From JAZKSG01 sp036626215 (GTDB lineage Archaea > Thermoplasmatota > E2 > DHVEG-1): 64,000 nt of DNA. The stretch is taken from positions 1-64,000 of the forward strand of contig JAZKSG010000001.1 of assembly GCA_036626215.1 (NCBI GenBank), given 5' to 3'. A model generated the notes under the pieces. It made no database searches, was not told where the DNA came from, and saw nothing but the letters and a program-made list of their open reading frames with translations. Below, piece by piece: positions 17,823-28,299 of the stretch; positions within the stretch are counted from its first letter, which is position 1; every line of letters starts with the position of its first letter. The position numbers were made by a program, and so were the translations under genes.

Positions 17823-18377
17823 TTATTTCCAACGTTCAAAAAGATCATGATTTAAACCAAGTTGATCAAAAATCTTCCCTACGACAAAGTCAACTAAATC
17901 ATCAATTTTTTTAGGTTTATGATAAAAACCAGGTATAGCGGGAAGGACAATAGCTCCAGCCTCATAGGATTTCAACATATTCTTAATATAAGGAAGAGCT
18001 AGAGGGGTTTCTCTTGGCACTAAAACCAGTTTGTTGTTTTCTTTCAAACAACAAGAGGCAGAACGGGAGATAAGTGTGTCGCTATATCCATTAGCGACAG
18101 CAGATAAAGTTTTCATGCTACAAGGAACTATCACCATTGCATCAATCTTATAAGTGCCGCTTGAAACAGGGGAAAACAAGTCATCATTATCATAAAAATC
18201 ATCAGCTATTTTTTTCAAATCTTTATAAGTATATCTAGTTTCATATTCCAAAATTTTTTTAGCACTCTCAGAAGCAATCATATGGGTTTCAACATTTGAA
18301 CTATTGTTCAACTCTTCTAAAAGACGTATGCCGTATATGCTCCCTGAAGCCCCTGTTAAGGCAACCAAAACTTTCAT
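17823..18377 (-). CDS. ubiX: UbiX-like flavin prenyltransferase
   Basis: A protein of 184 residues. VALTGASGSIYGIRLLEEL is the FMN-binding start; VIVPCSMKTLSAVANGYSD and LVPRETPLALPYIKNM are typical. The enzyme makes prenylated FMN for UbiD-type decarboxylases. No ubiD is in the window. It lies convergent to nucS and 54 bases downstream of the GGGP synthase gene on the same strand, so the two may share a transcript and both use isoprenoid substrates. Confidence 0.93.
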   Translation of the reverse strand: MKVLVALTGASGSIYGIRLLEELNNSSNVETHMIASESAKKILEYETRYTYKDLKKIADDFYDNDDLFSPVSSGTYKIDAMVIVPCSMKTLSAVANGYSDTLISRSASCCLKENNKLVLVPRETPLALPYIKNMLKSYEAGAIVLPAIPGFYHKPKKIDDLVDFVVGKIFDQLGLNHDLFERWK

Positions 18378-18431
18378 TCTAAAAACCCTACAATTAATAA
18401 TCTAGATATATTAAACACAAAACCACTTTTT

Positions 18432-19169
18432 TTATTTTTGTATAGCTTCAATTATACCGGTTAGAGTTTTGTCTAACTCAGTGTCTTCTTCTAGAGCAGT
18501 ACCAGTAACTATTATATCTGCCCCCGCCCGTGTTTTACTTTCAGCAGTTTCAGCATCTCTGATTCCGCCCCCCACTATCAGAGATATATCAGTATTTTCT
18601 TTAACCGCAGAAATCATTTCATCAGAAACCGGTTGAGAAGCCCCAGACCCTGCTTCCAAATAGAAAAAATTCATACCAAGATATTGAGCTGAAAGAGCAT
18701 AACCTACAGCGGTACCAACATCATCGCGTTTAACCAAATCTACTTCACCGATTTCACCAGCAACCATACCAGGTTCCACAATAAGATAACCCATACTCAA
18801 CGGCTCCAAACCTGATTTTTTTATAAAAGGAGCAGCTTTAACATGTTCACGGATCACATAATCAAGATTCCGTGAGTTGAGAAGACTCATAAAAAAAATC
18901 CCATCGGCATATCTACTTAGGAATTTAGCAGCTGATGGAAAGATTACAACGGGGATATTAGTACTTCTTTTTATTGATCTAACAGTTTCATCGACTTGCT
19001 CACAGGAAGAAAGAGTGGAGCCGCCTACCATGATTGCACTACTACCTGCATCTTCCGCTGTTTTAGCTAACAACCCTGCTCTACGTGGTGTTTGATCCTC
19101 AGGATCGAGTAACGCGAAATGAAGTTTCTTATTTTTTACCTCGTTAATGATGTTCTCTGTTAAACTCAT
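18432..19169 (-). CDS. Geranylgeranylglyceryl phosphate synthase
   Basis: A protein of 245 residues. The ATG at 19169 (MSLTENIINEV) has a GGGGT ribosome site; an in-frame start seven codons earlier is less likely. TIM-barrel motifs include HFALLDPEDQTPRRAG, GGSTLSS, FFYLEAGSGASQPV and LIVGGGIRDAETA. It joins geranylgeranyl diphosphate to glycerol-1-phosphate, the first committed step of archaeal ether-lipid synthesis. It is a firm sign of an archaeal host. Confidence 0.93.
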   Translation of the reverse strand: MSLTENIINEVKNKKLHFALLDPEDQTPRRAGLLAKTAEDAGSSAIMVGGSTLSSCEQVDETVRSIKRSTNIPVVIFPSAAKFLSRYADGIFFMSLLNSRNLDYVIREHVKAAPFIKKSGLEPLSMGYLIVEPGMVAGEIGEVDLVKRDDVGTAVGYALSAQYLGMNFFYLEAGSGASQPVSDEMISAVKENTDISLIVGGGIRDAETAESKTRAGADIIVTGTALEEDTELDKTLTGIIEAIQK

Positions 19170-19219
19170 ATTAACCCCAAAATAAAACATCTCTATAATA
19201 AATCTTTAGATTCCCATAT

Positions 19220-20002
19220 TTATGAAATGATTTCACTAACTAATTCCATGTTGCCTGCTGCAACTATGCTTGTTCTTTCATCTAAACTTAGATTTATATC
19301 AAGTTTTTTACCTAATGAATCAGTAACTACTCCACCAGCTTCACGTACAATAAGAGTAGAAGCAGCAATATCAGTAACACGTAGATAATCATGACCAACC
19401 ATATAGAAATCTAAGGCACCGGTAGCCACCATACACATCTCAAGAGAAGCAGAACCAAGAGAACGGACTTTGTTTTTCTCAGCGAGACGTATGGTTTTCT
19501 CATCATGATTAACACCTAAAGATAGAGAAGACAAAATGGTTTTCTCTGGAACCTCGGGGACTCCAATGTTTTTATTGTTAAGAAAAGCACCATATCCTCT
19601 CTCAGCGATAAATATATCTCCTGTTGGAATGTTTTTGATTATTCCATACTCGACATCAGAAAGAGTTTCTTTACCCACACCTAGAGACACTGAATAGAAA
19701 GGTATACCACGGGCAGCATTACGTGTACCATCTATAGGATCTAAAACAAAAGTGTACTCCGCCCGGTTATCCAGAAACCCGGCTTCCTCGCTAAGCAGAT
19801 TAACATCTGTATCTGATTTATCAATGACATCTATAGCGGCATCCTCCGCAAGTTTATCAACCATTTTAGTAGGGGTTCCATCAGCACCTATCCCAACATT
19901 GTTTTTGAAACTATGGAAATTATCAGAATGTCTCTCCTTGATAGTCTGATGAACCTTATCTACAATGTTCTGAGCTAAAATCTTTATTGATTCATTATCC
20001 AT
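19220..20002 (-). CDS. Inositol monophosphatase / FBPase family IV
   Basis: A protein of 260 residues. Metal-site motifs are LLSEEAGFL, VLDPIDGTRNAARGIPFYSVSLG and DYLRVTDIAASTLIVREAGG. Archaeal members often act on both inositol-1-phosphate and fructose-1,6-bisphosphate, serving gluconeogenesis or inositol lipid synthesis. Given PEP synthase in the window, a gluconeogenic role is reasonable but unproven. There is little ribosome site before the ATG, so the mRNA may be leaderless. Confidence 0.9.
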   Translation of the reverse strand: MDNESIKILAQNIVDKVHQTIKERHSDNFHSFKNNVGIGADGTPTKMVDKLAEDAAIDVIDKSDTDVNLLSEEAGFLDNRAEYTFVLDPIDGTRNAARGIPFYSVSLGVGKETLSDVEYGIIKNIPTGDIFIAERGYGAFLNNKNIGVPEVPEKTILSSLSLGVNHDEKTIRLAEKNKVRSLGSASLEMCMVATGALDFYMVGHDYLRVTDIAASTLIVREAGGVVTDSLGKKLDINLSLDERTSIVAAGNMELVSEIIS

Positions 20003-20048
20003 ATTTTATTAATCAAAATATAGTAAAGACAGACCGATATTAAAAGAA

Positions 20049-20963
20049 TTATGATAAATCAGCTACATCAAAACGAGTGCTATAATGAGATAAAGCTGCA
20101 ACTAACACAACTCCAACAGCTATAGAAAAAAAGGTTATAAAAATATTAGACGGATTAGAAACAATATAGCCTCCAGGTTTACGCAATGAACCAATCATCA
20201 AACCTATAATAAAAGAAAGAGTCGCAGCATGATATTTTTTGAGTAGAAAAGATAAACCACGAGAGAAAACTAAAAGACCGAAAACTCCTCCTAAAACATA
20301 GGCCGATGCGTGAGGTAGAGCTGAAAAATCTAACCCAGATATTTTCTTCAAAACGTTCAACATAAATGTATACTGGCCAAGTAAAAGCAAAATAAATGCA
20401 CCAGAGACACCAGGCAATATCATCGCGCAAAAAGAAGCTGCTCCTGAAACAAAAACAATCAAAATAGAATGAGAGGCATTAACTGCGTCTAAACCAACGA
20501 TATAGAAAGCTAATAGAAAACCTGGAACAGCCCATAACAATGGAGTCCATCCAACATTTTTCTCAAGACTAAAATAAACAACAAAGGCAGATGAAACAAT
20601 TAAACCAAGAAAAAAAGCATATGTATAAGATGGATAAACATCGGTCAAAAAATCTATCACATTAGCCAACGAAATAAAAGCAACAAGTACACCCAAAGCC
20701 AAAGAAACCAGAAAAACAAAATCAATACCCAAAAAATTCTCCTTAGATTTATGGAAATATTTCCGGTCGACAAAACCTTTAAAAAAATAGGGAATAAACT
20801 TCAAATCAATAGAACGTATAGCATCAATTAAACGCTCATAGATACCAGTGATCAAAGCTATAGTTCCACCAGAAACACCAGGTATGATGTCGGCGCTACC
20901 CATAAAGATGCCTTTAAGGAAAACGACTAACGAATCCATCAAGTTTTGTTTTTCCTCTGTCAA
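20049..20963 (-). CDS. DUF368 integral membrane protein
   Basis: A protein of 304 residues with about eight hydrophobic helices. The opening FLKGIFMGSADIIPGVSGGTIALITGIYERLI and the repeated ILPGVSGAFILLLLGQY are DUF368 hallmarks; the two GVSG segments suggest an inverted repeat transporter fold. Some DUF368 relatives have been linked to polyprenyl-phosphate flipping, which would fit the AglB pathway nearby, but this is inference. I keep the TTG at 20963 because AGGGTGA lies about 11 bases upstream; an ATG at 20939 is the alternative. Confidence 0.88.
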   Translation of the reverse strand: MTEEKQNLMDSLVVFLKGIFMGSADIIPGVSGGTIALITGIYERLIDAIRSIDLKFIPYFFKGFVDRKYFHKSKENFLGIDFVFLVSLALGVLVAFISLANVIDFLTDVYPSYTYAFFLGLIVSSAFVVYFSLEKNVGWTPLLWAVPGFLLAFYIVGLDAVNASHSILIVFVSGAASFCAMILPGVSGAFILLLLGQYTFMLNVLKKISGLDFSALPHASAYVLGGVFGLLVFSRGLSFLLKKYHAATLSFIIGLMIGSLRKPGGYIVSNPSNIFITFFSIAVGVVLVAALSHYSTRFDVADLS

Positions 20964-21035
20964 AGACTCAAAATCACCCTTTTATCTAATAAAAAAACGT
21001 AGTATCTCTCTTTGTTAAAAACTTATTGAAAAAAA

Positions 21036-22334
21036 CTATACATTTTTAACAGCTCTACCAAAACCAGCATCAACTACTACATCTCCTTCCTCTATCACTC
21101 TTTTGCCTCTAATAAAAACATCAGACGGAAAAATACCTTTCCATTCCTCAAAAGGAGTCCAATCACACTTAGAATGGAGATTTTTGGCTTCAACCTTTTT
21201 TTCTTTGTTAAGATCAACTACTATGAAATCAGCATCAAAACCCTCTTTGATGCACCCTTTAGATACATCCATAATCTCCGCTGGTTTCTCACAAAACAAA
21301 TTAAATAGTTGCTTCCACGAAATACTTTCTTTTTTAGCGAGATAAAGAAAAATAGGATACAATGTCTCAACACCAGGTAAGCCAGATGGGGCGTCATCAA
21401 AACTTTGTTGTTTCTCGTTCAATGTATGTGGGGCATGATCAGATTCCAACAACTCCACACTTCCTTGTTTTACTGCTTTAAATAGCTGTTTCATATCAAA
21501 GCTTTCACGGACAGGAGGGTTGGTTTTAAAAAAACTTTGAGGAGTGTATTTTTCATCAACACATAGAAGACAATGATGAGGAGTGACGCCAGCAGAAACA
21601 AAACCATGGTTCCTACGGAAGTGATCAATCAGTTTGAGAGCATCATAGGAAGAAACATGACAGATATGTATATGTTTTTTAAAATGTTGAGCTGCCGAAA
21701 AAACTTTTTTTAAACTATTTGTTTCACAACCCGATGGCCTAGACCTAAGATGGTCATAAAGATTTTTTTCTTCATCAAGCCTGTTTTCCTTAAGACACTG
21801 TTCGCTTTCAGCATGAAAAAGTACAGGAACATCAATTTCTTGTAAGTTTTCAAATAAATCTTCTAAATTATCCTCATCTAATAACAAGCTATTAGTTGAA
21901 CTACCAAGATAAACTTTAAAACCGTTACAAAATTTAGATATTTCTTCTAAATCACCAAAGTTGTTATGGGTTATGCCTGCATGAACACCAAAATCAACAA
22001 AAGATTTTTTGTCTGCCATATCCATTTTGTTCTTAGTCTCTCTAACAGAGTTAGTCTGCGGGTTTGTGTTAGGCATATCAAAAACACAGCTTACGCCACC
22101 ATGAAGAGCCGCAAGGGAACCAGTTGAAAAATCTTCTTTATATGTATATCCTGGATCCCGGAAGTGAACATGTAGGTCTACACCAGCAGGCAATATAAGT
22201 TTTTTACCAAAATCGTAATGTTGATCAGAATGAAGATTTTTTTTAACAGCAGTTATCCTACCGTTTTCAACGGCTACACATGCTTTTTGAAATGTGCCAT
22301 CAACAAAAATTTTTCCTTCAACGGTGAAATCCAT
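21036..22334 (-). CDS. pyrC: Dihydroorotase
   Basis: A protein of 432 residues, the longer class I type. The metal motif DLHVHFRDPGYTYKEDF, the MPNTNP loop, HICHVSSYDAL and ESDHAPHTLNEK are all present. It closes carbamoyl aspartate to dihydroorotate in pyrimidine synthesis. The ATG overlaps the AMMECR1 stop by one base, so the two genes are translationally coupled. No other pyr gene is in the window. Confidence 0.93.
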   Translation of the reverse strand: MDFTVEGKIFVDGTFQKACVAVENGRITAVKKNLHSDQHYDFGKKLILPAGVDLHVHFRDPGYTYKEDFSTGSLAALHGGVSCVFDMPNTNPQTNSVRETKNKMDMADKKSFVDFGVHAGITHNNFGDLEEISKFCNGFKVYLGSSTNSLLLDEDNLEDLFENLQEIDVPVLFHAESEQCLKENRLDEEKNLYDHLRSRPSGCETNSLKKVFSAAQHFKKHIHICHVSSYDALKLIDHFRRNHGFVSAGVTPHHCLLCVDEKYTPQSFFKTNPPVRESFDMKQLFKAVKQGSVELLESDHAPHTLNEKQQSFDDAPSGLPGVETLYPIFLYLAKKESISWKQLFNLFCEKPAEIMDVSKGCIKEGFDADFIVVDLNKEKKVEAKNLHSKCDWTPFEEWKGIFPSDVFIRGKRVIEEGDVVVDAGFGRAVKNV

Positions 22335-22927
22335 CAGATTTTTTTCTCCTCTACCTCACCATATGGTTCAACTTCAGTGAAAATCTGACCAGAAAACTTA
22401 GAAATCTTTGTATCGCTATCATACCATGAATCAGGGGTTAAACCTGCTTTCATACATGTATGGTTTAAAAATTCTTCTTCATCCCAATTTTGTTCAACAG
22501 GAACCTGCGGCAATAACAACCCCTTCTGATAACTTTTTTCGACGATCAAACCGTCTCTACCAACTTTGATTTTGTTAGGATATTCTTTAGGATCATCTAC
22601 CTTTATTTTTTCTGGTTGAGATAAAACAGTGACTTCTACCGCTATCTTATCTAACTCGTTTTCAGTAAGCGGCGGAAAACGAGGATCATTTGTAGCGGAA
22701 GAGGCTCCTTCAGCAATAGCATCCTTCAAGCCCATAACAGGCATAGGAACACCGATGCATCCTCTTAAATCACCTTTAGGATAGGTATGAAGAGTTACAA
22801 AAGCACCATGTTTTTCATCAAAAACGCCACTGAGTTTGCACCCAGAGACGTAATCGGCTTTCACTTTTTCTTCTATAATGTTTCTTGCAAACTCTACCGC
22901 TTTTTTTCCTTCTTCTAAACTAAGCAT
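22334..22927 (-). CDS. AMMECR1-domain protein
   Basis: A protein of 197 residues starting at the ATG at 22927. The LRGCIG hexapeptide characteristic of AMMECR1 is present, with NDPRFPPLTENELDKI and EVTVLSQPEKI. The family is widespread in archaea and eukaryotes, and its biochemical function is not settled. Here it is coupled to dihydroorotase by a one-base overlap. Confidence 0.93.
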   Translation of the reverse strand: MLSLEEGKKAVEFARNIIEEKVKADYVSGCKLSGVFDEKHGAFVTLHTYPKGDLRGCIGVPMPVMGLKDAIAEGASSATNDPRFPPLTENELDKIAVEVTVLSQPEKIKVDDPKEYPNKIKVGRDGLIVEKSYQKGLLLPQVPVEQNWDEEEFLNHTCMKAGLTPDSWYDSDTKISKFSGQIFTEVEPYGEVEEKKI

Positions 22928-22979
22928 CAAAAAAAAGTATTAAATAAAGAGTTAATAATTATTTGGTAGAAACCAAGTT

Positions 22980-25900
22980 TTATTCCGTATCCCTCGCCAG
23001 CATTATATCAATGCTGGTCGACTCAGCTATATGAACATTATTCTCTTTGTATGTATATGTAACATTTACATCGTTTTCAACTATAGTCTGGTCGACTGAA
23101 ATATTATACCAACCCGGAGAGAGTTCTACTGAATAGTAGCCGTCTTCATCCGAAGAAACAGTTCTACCTATAGCAGCGTTATTCTCAACCGAATAGTCTA
23201 CTTTGAAATCTACTTCAACATCCCCAACAGCTTTGTTATTATTCTTGTTTTTAGTATAACCATCAACGGTAACTGAATGTTTCTCCATATCAAGAGTATA
23301 CATAGTGCTGAGAGATTGGTTAACTATTAGATTATCTGTGAAACTATACACTGGTGTATTCTCTTCTTTGTAATCAACTGTTACATTGTATATACCTGGT
23401 TTCAAAGCAGTTTTGTAATAACCGTTTTCATCTGTCGTTGCAGTGGTTTTCTCTGCAGTGTTGCTCCCAACGGATCCATCTGGCATAAATTTGATATTTA
23501 TGTTTTTAGTTTCTATTGTTTTGTTGTCATATTCTATATAACCTGTTAGATTATTAGACATGGATAGATTAGTAGATTTGGTTTCATTTTCTGCGGGATA
23601 AACTGCGGTTTTCTCTGCTTTGAATCTGCCATCTTCAGCTATTGCATTTATCGAGTAATTATTGAGATTGTTACCACCTATTTTACCGGGATATATCGAA
23701 GTAAAATTATACATCCCGTTTTCATCCGTTGTGGTATTGGCGACAACATCGCTTTTAGGCATATATCCAGTTTGTCCCCCCATATTATAGGTCAACTTGT
23801 AATTGTGATTCAAAGTTACGTCAGCATCTGATATTTCTTCACCCTCGTCATACAATCCATTTTGGTTATCATCATAATATACTCTTCCTTCTATGGTTGA
23901 TTTTTTAGGTATCGAAAAGTTATAATTTTTTAAACCAGAGTGTAGAGATAGGGACGTAGCATTGATGTAGTAACCATTGTGTTTTGCAAGGAACTCATAT
24001 TTACCAGGGAAAAGATCTGTAAAGTTATATGTGCCATTTACATCAGAGTTGGTGTTTTTGGTTTCGCCATATTGAGCGTTTTGTTGTTGACGTGTGGGAA
24101 AGGCAGTAATCTCCCTCAATGAGATGGTGACATTCTTCAACGGTTTATTTTTGGTTGAGTTGTATACAAATCCTTTCAACTCTGCAGGAGGAATAGAAAG
24201 GTTGCCTAAATTGATTATTCCTTTATCCTGTCGTCTCATGGCTTTGTCATCAGAAACGGAGAGGGTTATATTTTTCAGAATAAAAACATCGAAAAATTCA
24301 AAGGATAAATTTTTCTTAAGGCCTTGATGATAAAGATTTGAACCAACATAAGCTTCATCCAGATAAGATGAAAACTGTGAAAGTTGTTCAGGATATCTAA
24401 TTACACGAATTGTAATATCTCCACCACCTGTGAGAACGCTAAAGTTTCCATCAGATATTTCTTCGCTACCATGATTTATATATAAAGTTTTACCATCTGG
24501 CCGAGTCAGATTATTCTGTACCATTATCAACAGGGATCGATCAGCTGATCCATTACCATAAACTAGTGAGCCATTAACTGTTGCGCCTTCATAATATTTG
24601 GCTATAACTACTGGTTTAAGATGCTTTTCAAAACGAGCCCCTGTATGGAGGTATTCTGCATAAAAATGTTTCATACCCGAACACGGCAGTTGACCTAAAG
24701 GATATTTTTGATCCCGCATAGGAGAAGGCCCTAAAAATGTTCTATAAAACATGGTGTCATAGTAAAGAGACCGATGTTGCTGTCTTTGATCAACAGGCCG
24801 GATATATGTTTTTTCTTCTTCAGAAAGATTGTAATAATATTCTGCATCTCTCCAACCTAAATCCTCAGACTCCTTCTCAGGATTGTTAGGAAAAATTCTC
24901 TGTAGTTTAAGCTGTGTTTTAACGAAGTCATCCTGTGGTGCACCCGCCATCACCAGGCTTTTATCTGATAGAAAAGCAAAAATGTTGAAAATCTGCTGAT
25001 CACGTTGTTCAACACCATAATATCGTATACTGTAACCAGTAGACTCTTGCAAATCATGGTACAAACTGTTTATCTCTTCATCAGAAAGCCCATGTGTTTT
25101 ATTAGTCAACATAGAGACTACATCATGATACAAAGCCATCTCTGGCCATTGCGCACCGACTTTTAAAAACCTTTTATCAACATCTTCTCTAAGATATTCA
25201 TGATATTTTTTGTCTATAATTTCACCATACGATGGTGCAGAAGTTGGAGTTTTAACCCATTTCGTAATTTTATTAGCTTTATTCCCACCTAAATATTCTT
25301 CTAAAACTTTTTTGGTGCTCTGTGAAAGAACACCTTCATTGTCGTTAGCATCCCCTTCCAGCAATCTTACAATCCATACAGATACTGCTTCTTTTTCACT
25401 AGTAGCCGTATGAAAGTTAGATGCAGGAGGTATACCATCCTGGAAGTTATCAGCAACAGTAGGATGATTTCCTGTAGCTACCTCATAAAATCCATAATCC
25501 CACCAAGATATAAAGGCAGGTCGATCAACAGAATTATTAATATCTTGATCCTGCTCACTAAGCCATTGAAAAGTCGCAGTCCAATAGGCTTCTTGATCAT
25601 AGCCTAAACCAAATGGATGAGATACCTTTTCACCCCAATAATCCTTTTTTTCTTCAAAAGGTACAGCTGAAGTGAAAGCAGGTATGGCATTTAATATCAC
25701 AACCATGGCAACAAACAGAACGCCGACCAGGTGGAGAGGTTTAACACCTCTACGGAAACCATGAAGGCCTCCTCCAGCGCTCTTTATGTTACGTATCATC
25801 TTAGGGTAATTAAGCCAGCTGACTATTTTATAAATCATAAAACCAGCGAAAATAGCTATCACAGGAGCCATATCTGTAATAAAACGACCAGCGATAGAGA

Positions 25901-27245
25901 TAAGCCAAACATTTACAACAAAAAGGACACATAAAAACAAATAAGGCTTTTTACTGGTGTCTTTGTAGTATTTATAAAGCAGAAAGAAAAAACCAGCCAA
26001 CCCAATCCAAAAGAGAGCAGCACCAAAATTCATAACAGTTTGACTTATTCCAAAGGACTGAGCTTCACCAATAGTCAGAGAAACTTTTTTACCATAAATC
26101 CCGCCGGTTCCACGTATAATATCCGTAAACTTGGTCAACCTCGAAAAAGGAGCAAAAAACTGAGATAACTCTCTAGCATAATACAGAATTGAAAAACCTA
26201 TCCCACCGAGTCCAATAACCACCGGTAAAGATAGAGTCCAAGGAATATTTTTACGATTCAAAAAGTAAGAGATTACGCCAAATAAAGCTACACCCAAACA
26301 CAGAAAGAGAGGAATATTTATCGGCACGCCATTATGTTTTGTAAACAAAACAGGCATTGAAACCAAATAACCTGTAACCATCATAATCAAAGGTGAAGAA
26401 AAAGTACGTAGATTTTTTTCTCCTCTTAATAAATCTACAAAAATCTGAACGACGGCGTACAAACCGATGACGGTATAAATATACTCATGTTCAACCCATA
26501 CCATACTTAAACCAGCTATAGAAAGACCGCCAAGTAAGCCATACAAAAGCGAACGAAGGTCATCTTTTTCTTTGATGCTTTTTATTAGAAACATAAAGGT
26601 GGTAAAAAACAATAGAATATTCAATGAATCATGGTCAAACAAAGAATAAATCGAGCCGTGGCTACCGCCTATAATAGCCACCATCAAAGGGATCCACAAC
26701 GCAGATAATAAACCTATTTTCTTGTTGAAAATCTCTTTACCAATAAAATAAATTGGGAATACTAATAGTGCCCCAAATAAACAGGGTATAAACTGCATAG
26801 AATACCCTATCGCATCTATCTCACCCATAAAAGGCGTAAGGAAATTACTGAACCCCAAAGCCATCATGTTGAGCAAGGGAGCACGGCCACCGGACCGGGC
26901 AAGAGGGTAGTTCAAAAGTGGATCATTTTCATTATAAAATGGATATGTCCCTGTTTCATGTGTTTTTTCAACAAGCCTCATATTGTAATATGGGTCAGTA
27001 CCAGACAGATAATATTTAGATAATCCTTCACCATCTTCATTCACATAAACACCACTCTGCATATTAAAATAAGAATTGTGAAGTAAAACAAGTAAAAATA
27101 CGCCGATTAACGCTACAGTCACCCACCAGTTTTTACCTATATTGAACAGACTCTTTCTTTTACTAGTCTCCGCAGAGGTTTTTCTTGTAACATGTTTAGG
27201 TTTATCAGATGCAGATTTGCTTTTTCTTTGTGCACGTTTTCGCAT
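22980..27245 (-). CDS. aglB: AglB oligosaccharyltransferase with long C-terminal repeat extension
   Basis: A protein of 1421 residues, well above the usual 850-1000. A basic cytoplasmic start is followed by a first helix at 40-57 and SGTDPYYNMR near residue 82 (acidic catalytic motif). Many membrane helices run to about residue 510. The catalytic SWWDYGFYE motif has WWDYG at 581-585. From about residue 1020 to the end lie tandem beta-sandwich modules of the carboxypeptidase-regulatory/SdrD type (GFVYNSTKNKPLKNVTI, GRVYYDDNQNGLYDEGEE, GYTKNKNNNKAVGDVEV), separated by NGTYNFT/NGMYNFT-like turns. It transfers lipid-linked glycans to Asn of exported proteins. The extension would project outside the cell. 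Confidence 0.93.
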   Translation of the reverse strand: MRKRAQRKSKSASDKPKHVTRKTSAETSKRKSLFNIGKNWWVTVALIGVFLLVLLHNSYFNMQSGVYVNEDGEGLSKYYLSGTDPYYNMRLVEKTHETGTYPFYNENDPLLNYPLARSGGRAPLLNMMALGFSNFLTPFMGEIDAIGYSMQFIPCLFGALLVFPIYFIGKEIFNKKIGLLSALWIPLMVAIIGGSHGSIYSLFDHDSLNILLFFTTFMFLIKSIKEKDDLRSLLYGLLGGLSIAGLSMVWVEHEYIYTVIGLYAVVQIFVDLLRGEKNLRTFSSPLIMMVTGYLVSMPVLFTKHNGVPINIPLFLCLGVALFGVISYFLNRKNIPWTLSLPVVIGLGGIGFSILYYARELSQFFAPFSRLTKFTDIIRGTGGIYGKKVSLTIGEAQSFGISQTVMNFGAALFWIGLAGFFFLLYKYYKDTSKKPYLFLCVLFVVNVWLISIAGRFITDMAPVIAIFAGFMIYKIVSWLNYPKMIRNIKSAGGGLHGFRRGVKPLHLVGVLFVAMVVILNAIPAFTSAVPFEEKKDYWGEKVSHPFGLGYDQEAYWTATFQWLSEQDQDINNSVDRPAFISWWDYGFYEVATGNHPTVADNFQDGIPPASNFHTATSEKEAVSVWIVRLLEGDANDNEGVLSQSTKKVLEEYLGGNKANKITKWVKTPTSAPSYGEIIDKKYHEYLREDVDKRFLKVGAQWPEMALYHDVVSMLTNKTHGLSDEEINSLYHDLQESTGYSIRYYGVEQRDQQIFNIFAFLSDKSLVMAGAPQDDFVKTQLKLQRIFPNNPEKESEDLGWRDAEYYYNLSEEEKTYIRPVDQRQQHRSLYYDTMFYRTFLGPSPMRDQKYPLGQLPCSGMKHFYAEYLHTGARFEKHLKPVVIAKYYEGATVNGSLVYGNGSADRSLLIMVQNNLTRPDGKTLYINHGSEEISDGNFSVLTGGGDITIRVIRYPEQLSQFSSYLDEAYVGSNLYHQGLKKNLSFEFFDVFILKNITLSVSDDKAMRRQDKGIINLGNLSIPPAELKGFVYNSTKNKPLKNVTISLREITAFPTRQQQNAQYGETKNTNSDVNGTYNFTDLFPGKYEFLAKHNGYYINATSLSLHSGLKNYNFSIPKKSTIEGRVYYDDNQNGLYDEGEEISDADVTLNHNYKLTYNMGGQTGYMPKSDVVANTTTDENGMYNFTSIYPGKIGGNNLNNYSINAIAEDGRFKAEKTAVYPAENETKSTNLSMSNNLTGYIEYDNKTIETKNINIKFMPDGSVGSNTAEKTTATTDENGYYKTALKPGIYNVTVDYKEENTPVYSFTDNLIVNQSLSTMYTLDMEKHSVTVDGYTKNKNNNKAVGDVEVDFKVDYSVENNAAIGRTVSSDEDGYYSVELSPGWYNISVDQTIVENDVNVTYTYKENNVHIAESTSIDIMLARDTE

Positions 27246-27350
27246 AACTTTCCACCATTCAGATAAATGTAAAATATTTTAGACAAAAACCCGTAAAAAC
27301 TATAGCCTTATAAATACCTTGTCTTAAAAATGAAATATTAAAAGGAAAAA

Positions 27351-28217
27351 TTATTTTTTTATAATCCCTTCCATCTTTCTAGATAAACATGATGATAAGT
27401 CTACCTTGTTGAACTCATTTTCGATGCTATCTGTACAGATTACTTCGTCGCATCCCATTGACTCAAGTTTTTCGACTGCGTTATCTGCAAAAAGTCCATG
27501 TGTACAAGCAGCATAGACTTTTTTTGCGTTATGTTTTTTCAGCTGATTTATTGATTTAGACATTGTTCCACCTGTCGAAATTATGTCATCGATTATAGCC
27601 ACATTCTGATTTTTCGCATCCAAGTTTTTTGGTTTTATTTCAACTGTTGAACCATCGATACGTGTTTTTTCCATATAATCATATTCGCAATCAATGATTT
27701 CTGATGTTTTTTTGGCTCTTTTAATCGCTCCTTTATCTGGCGCCAAAACAAGATCTATATTTTTGTCTTTCAGATATTCAGCTATCGCTGGTATCGCCGT
27801 GCAGCTATAAGCTGAGCAGTCAAAAAAATCGAGGATGTATTCTTTATGAGGATCAACAGTGACAACAGTATCCGCATTTAAGCTTATCAGTTTGGCTAAT
27901 GCTTCAGCGCTTATAGGTTCTCCCGATTCAAATTTTTGATCTTGCCGAGCGTAGCCATAATAAGGTATTACAACAGTTGTTTTTTTGGCTCCCGCTCTTT
28001 TAACTGCATCTTGTAGTAGAAAAAACTCAACGATTTTCTCATCTGGGTATGTAGTCTGAACTATTGCAATATGTTCATCTTTAATGTCTTCAAGGATGCG
28101 GACATACTGTTCTCCATCTGGAAAAAATTTATGATCCGTCTCTATTAAAGACGTGTTTAATTTTTTGGATAATCCTTCAGCTATGTTTTTTGATGCAGAT
28201 CCACCAATTATTTTCAT
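27351..28217 (-). CDS. prs: Ribose-phosphate pyrophosphokinase
   Basis: A protein of 288 residues, the short archaeal form. Signatures are YGYARQDQKFESGEPISAEAL, VDPHKEYILDFFDC and the PRPP loop IIDDIISTGGTM. It makes PRPP from ribose-5-phosphate and ATP, feeding the purine and pyrimidine genes present in this window. The ribosome site AGGTAG precedes the ATG. Confidence 0.95.
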   Translation of the reverse strand: MKIIGGSASKNIAEGLSKKLNTSLIETDHKFFPDGEQYVRILEDIKDEHIAIVQTTYPDEKIVEFFLLQDAVKRAGAKKTTVVIPYYGYARQDQKFESGEPISAEALAKLISLNADTVVTVDPHKEYILDFFDCSAYSCTAIPAIAEYLKDKNIDLVLAPDKGAIKRAKKTSEIIDCEYDYMEKTRIDGSTVEIKPKNLDAKNQNVAIIDDIISTGGTMSKSINQLKKHNAKKVYAACTHGLFADNAVEKLESMGCDEVICTDSIENEFNKVDLSSCLSRKMEGIIKK

Positions 28218-28299
28218 ATATCTACCTAAAGACGGGTAATAATAAAAATGTTTTTTACCAGTTTTGGTTTGAAAAAAGATTGAATTTGATAAGAAAAAT

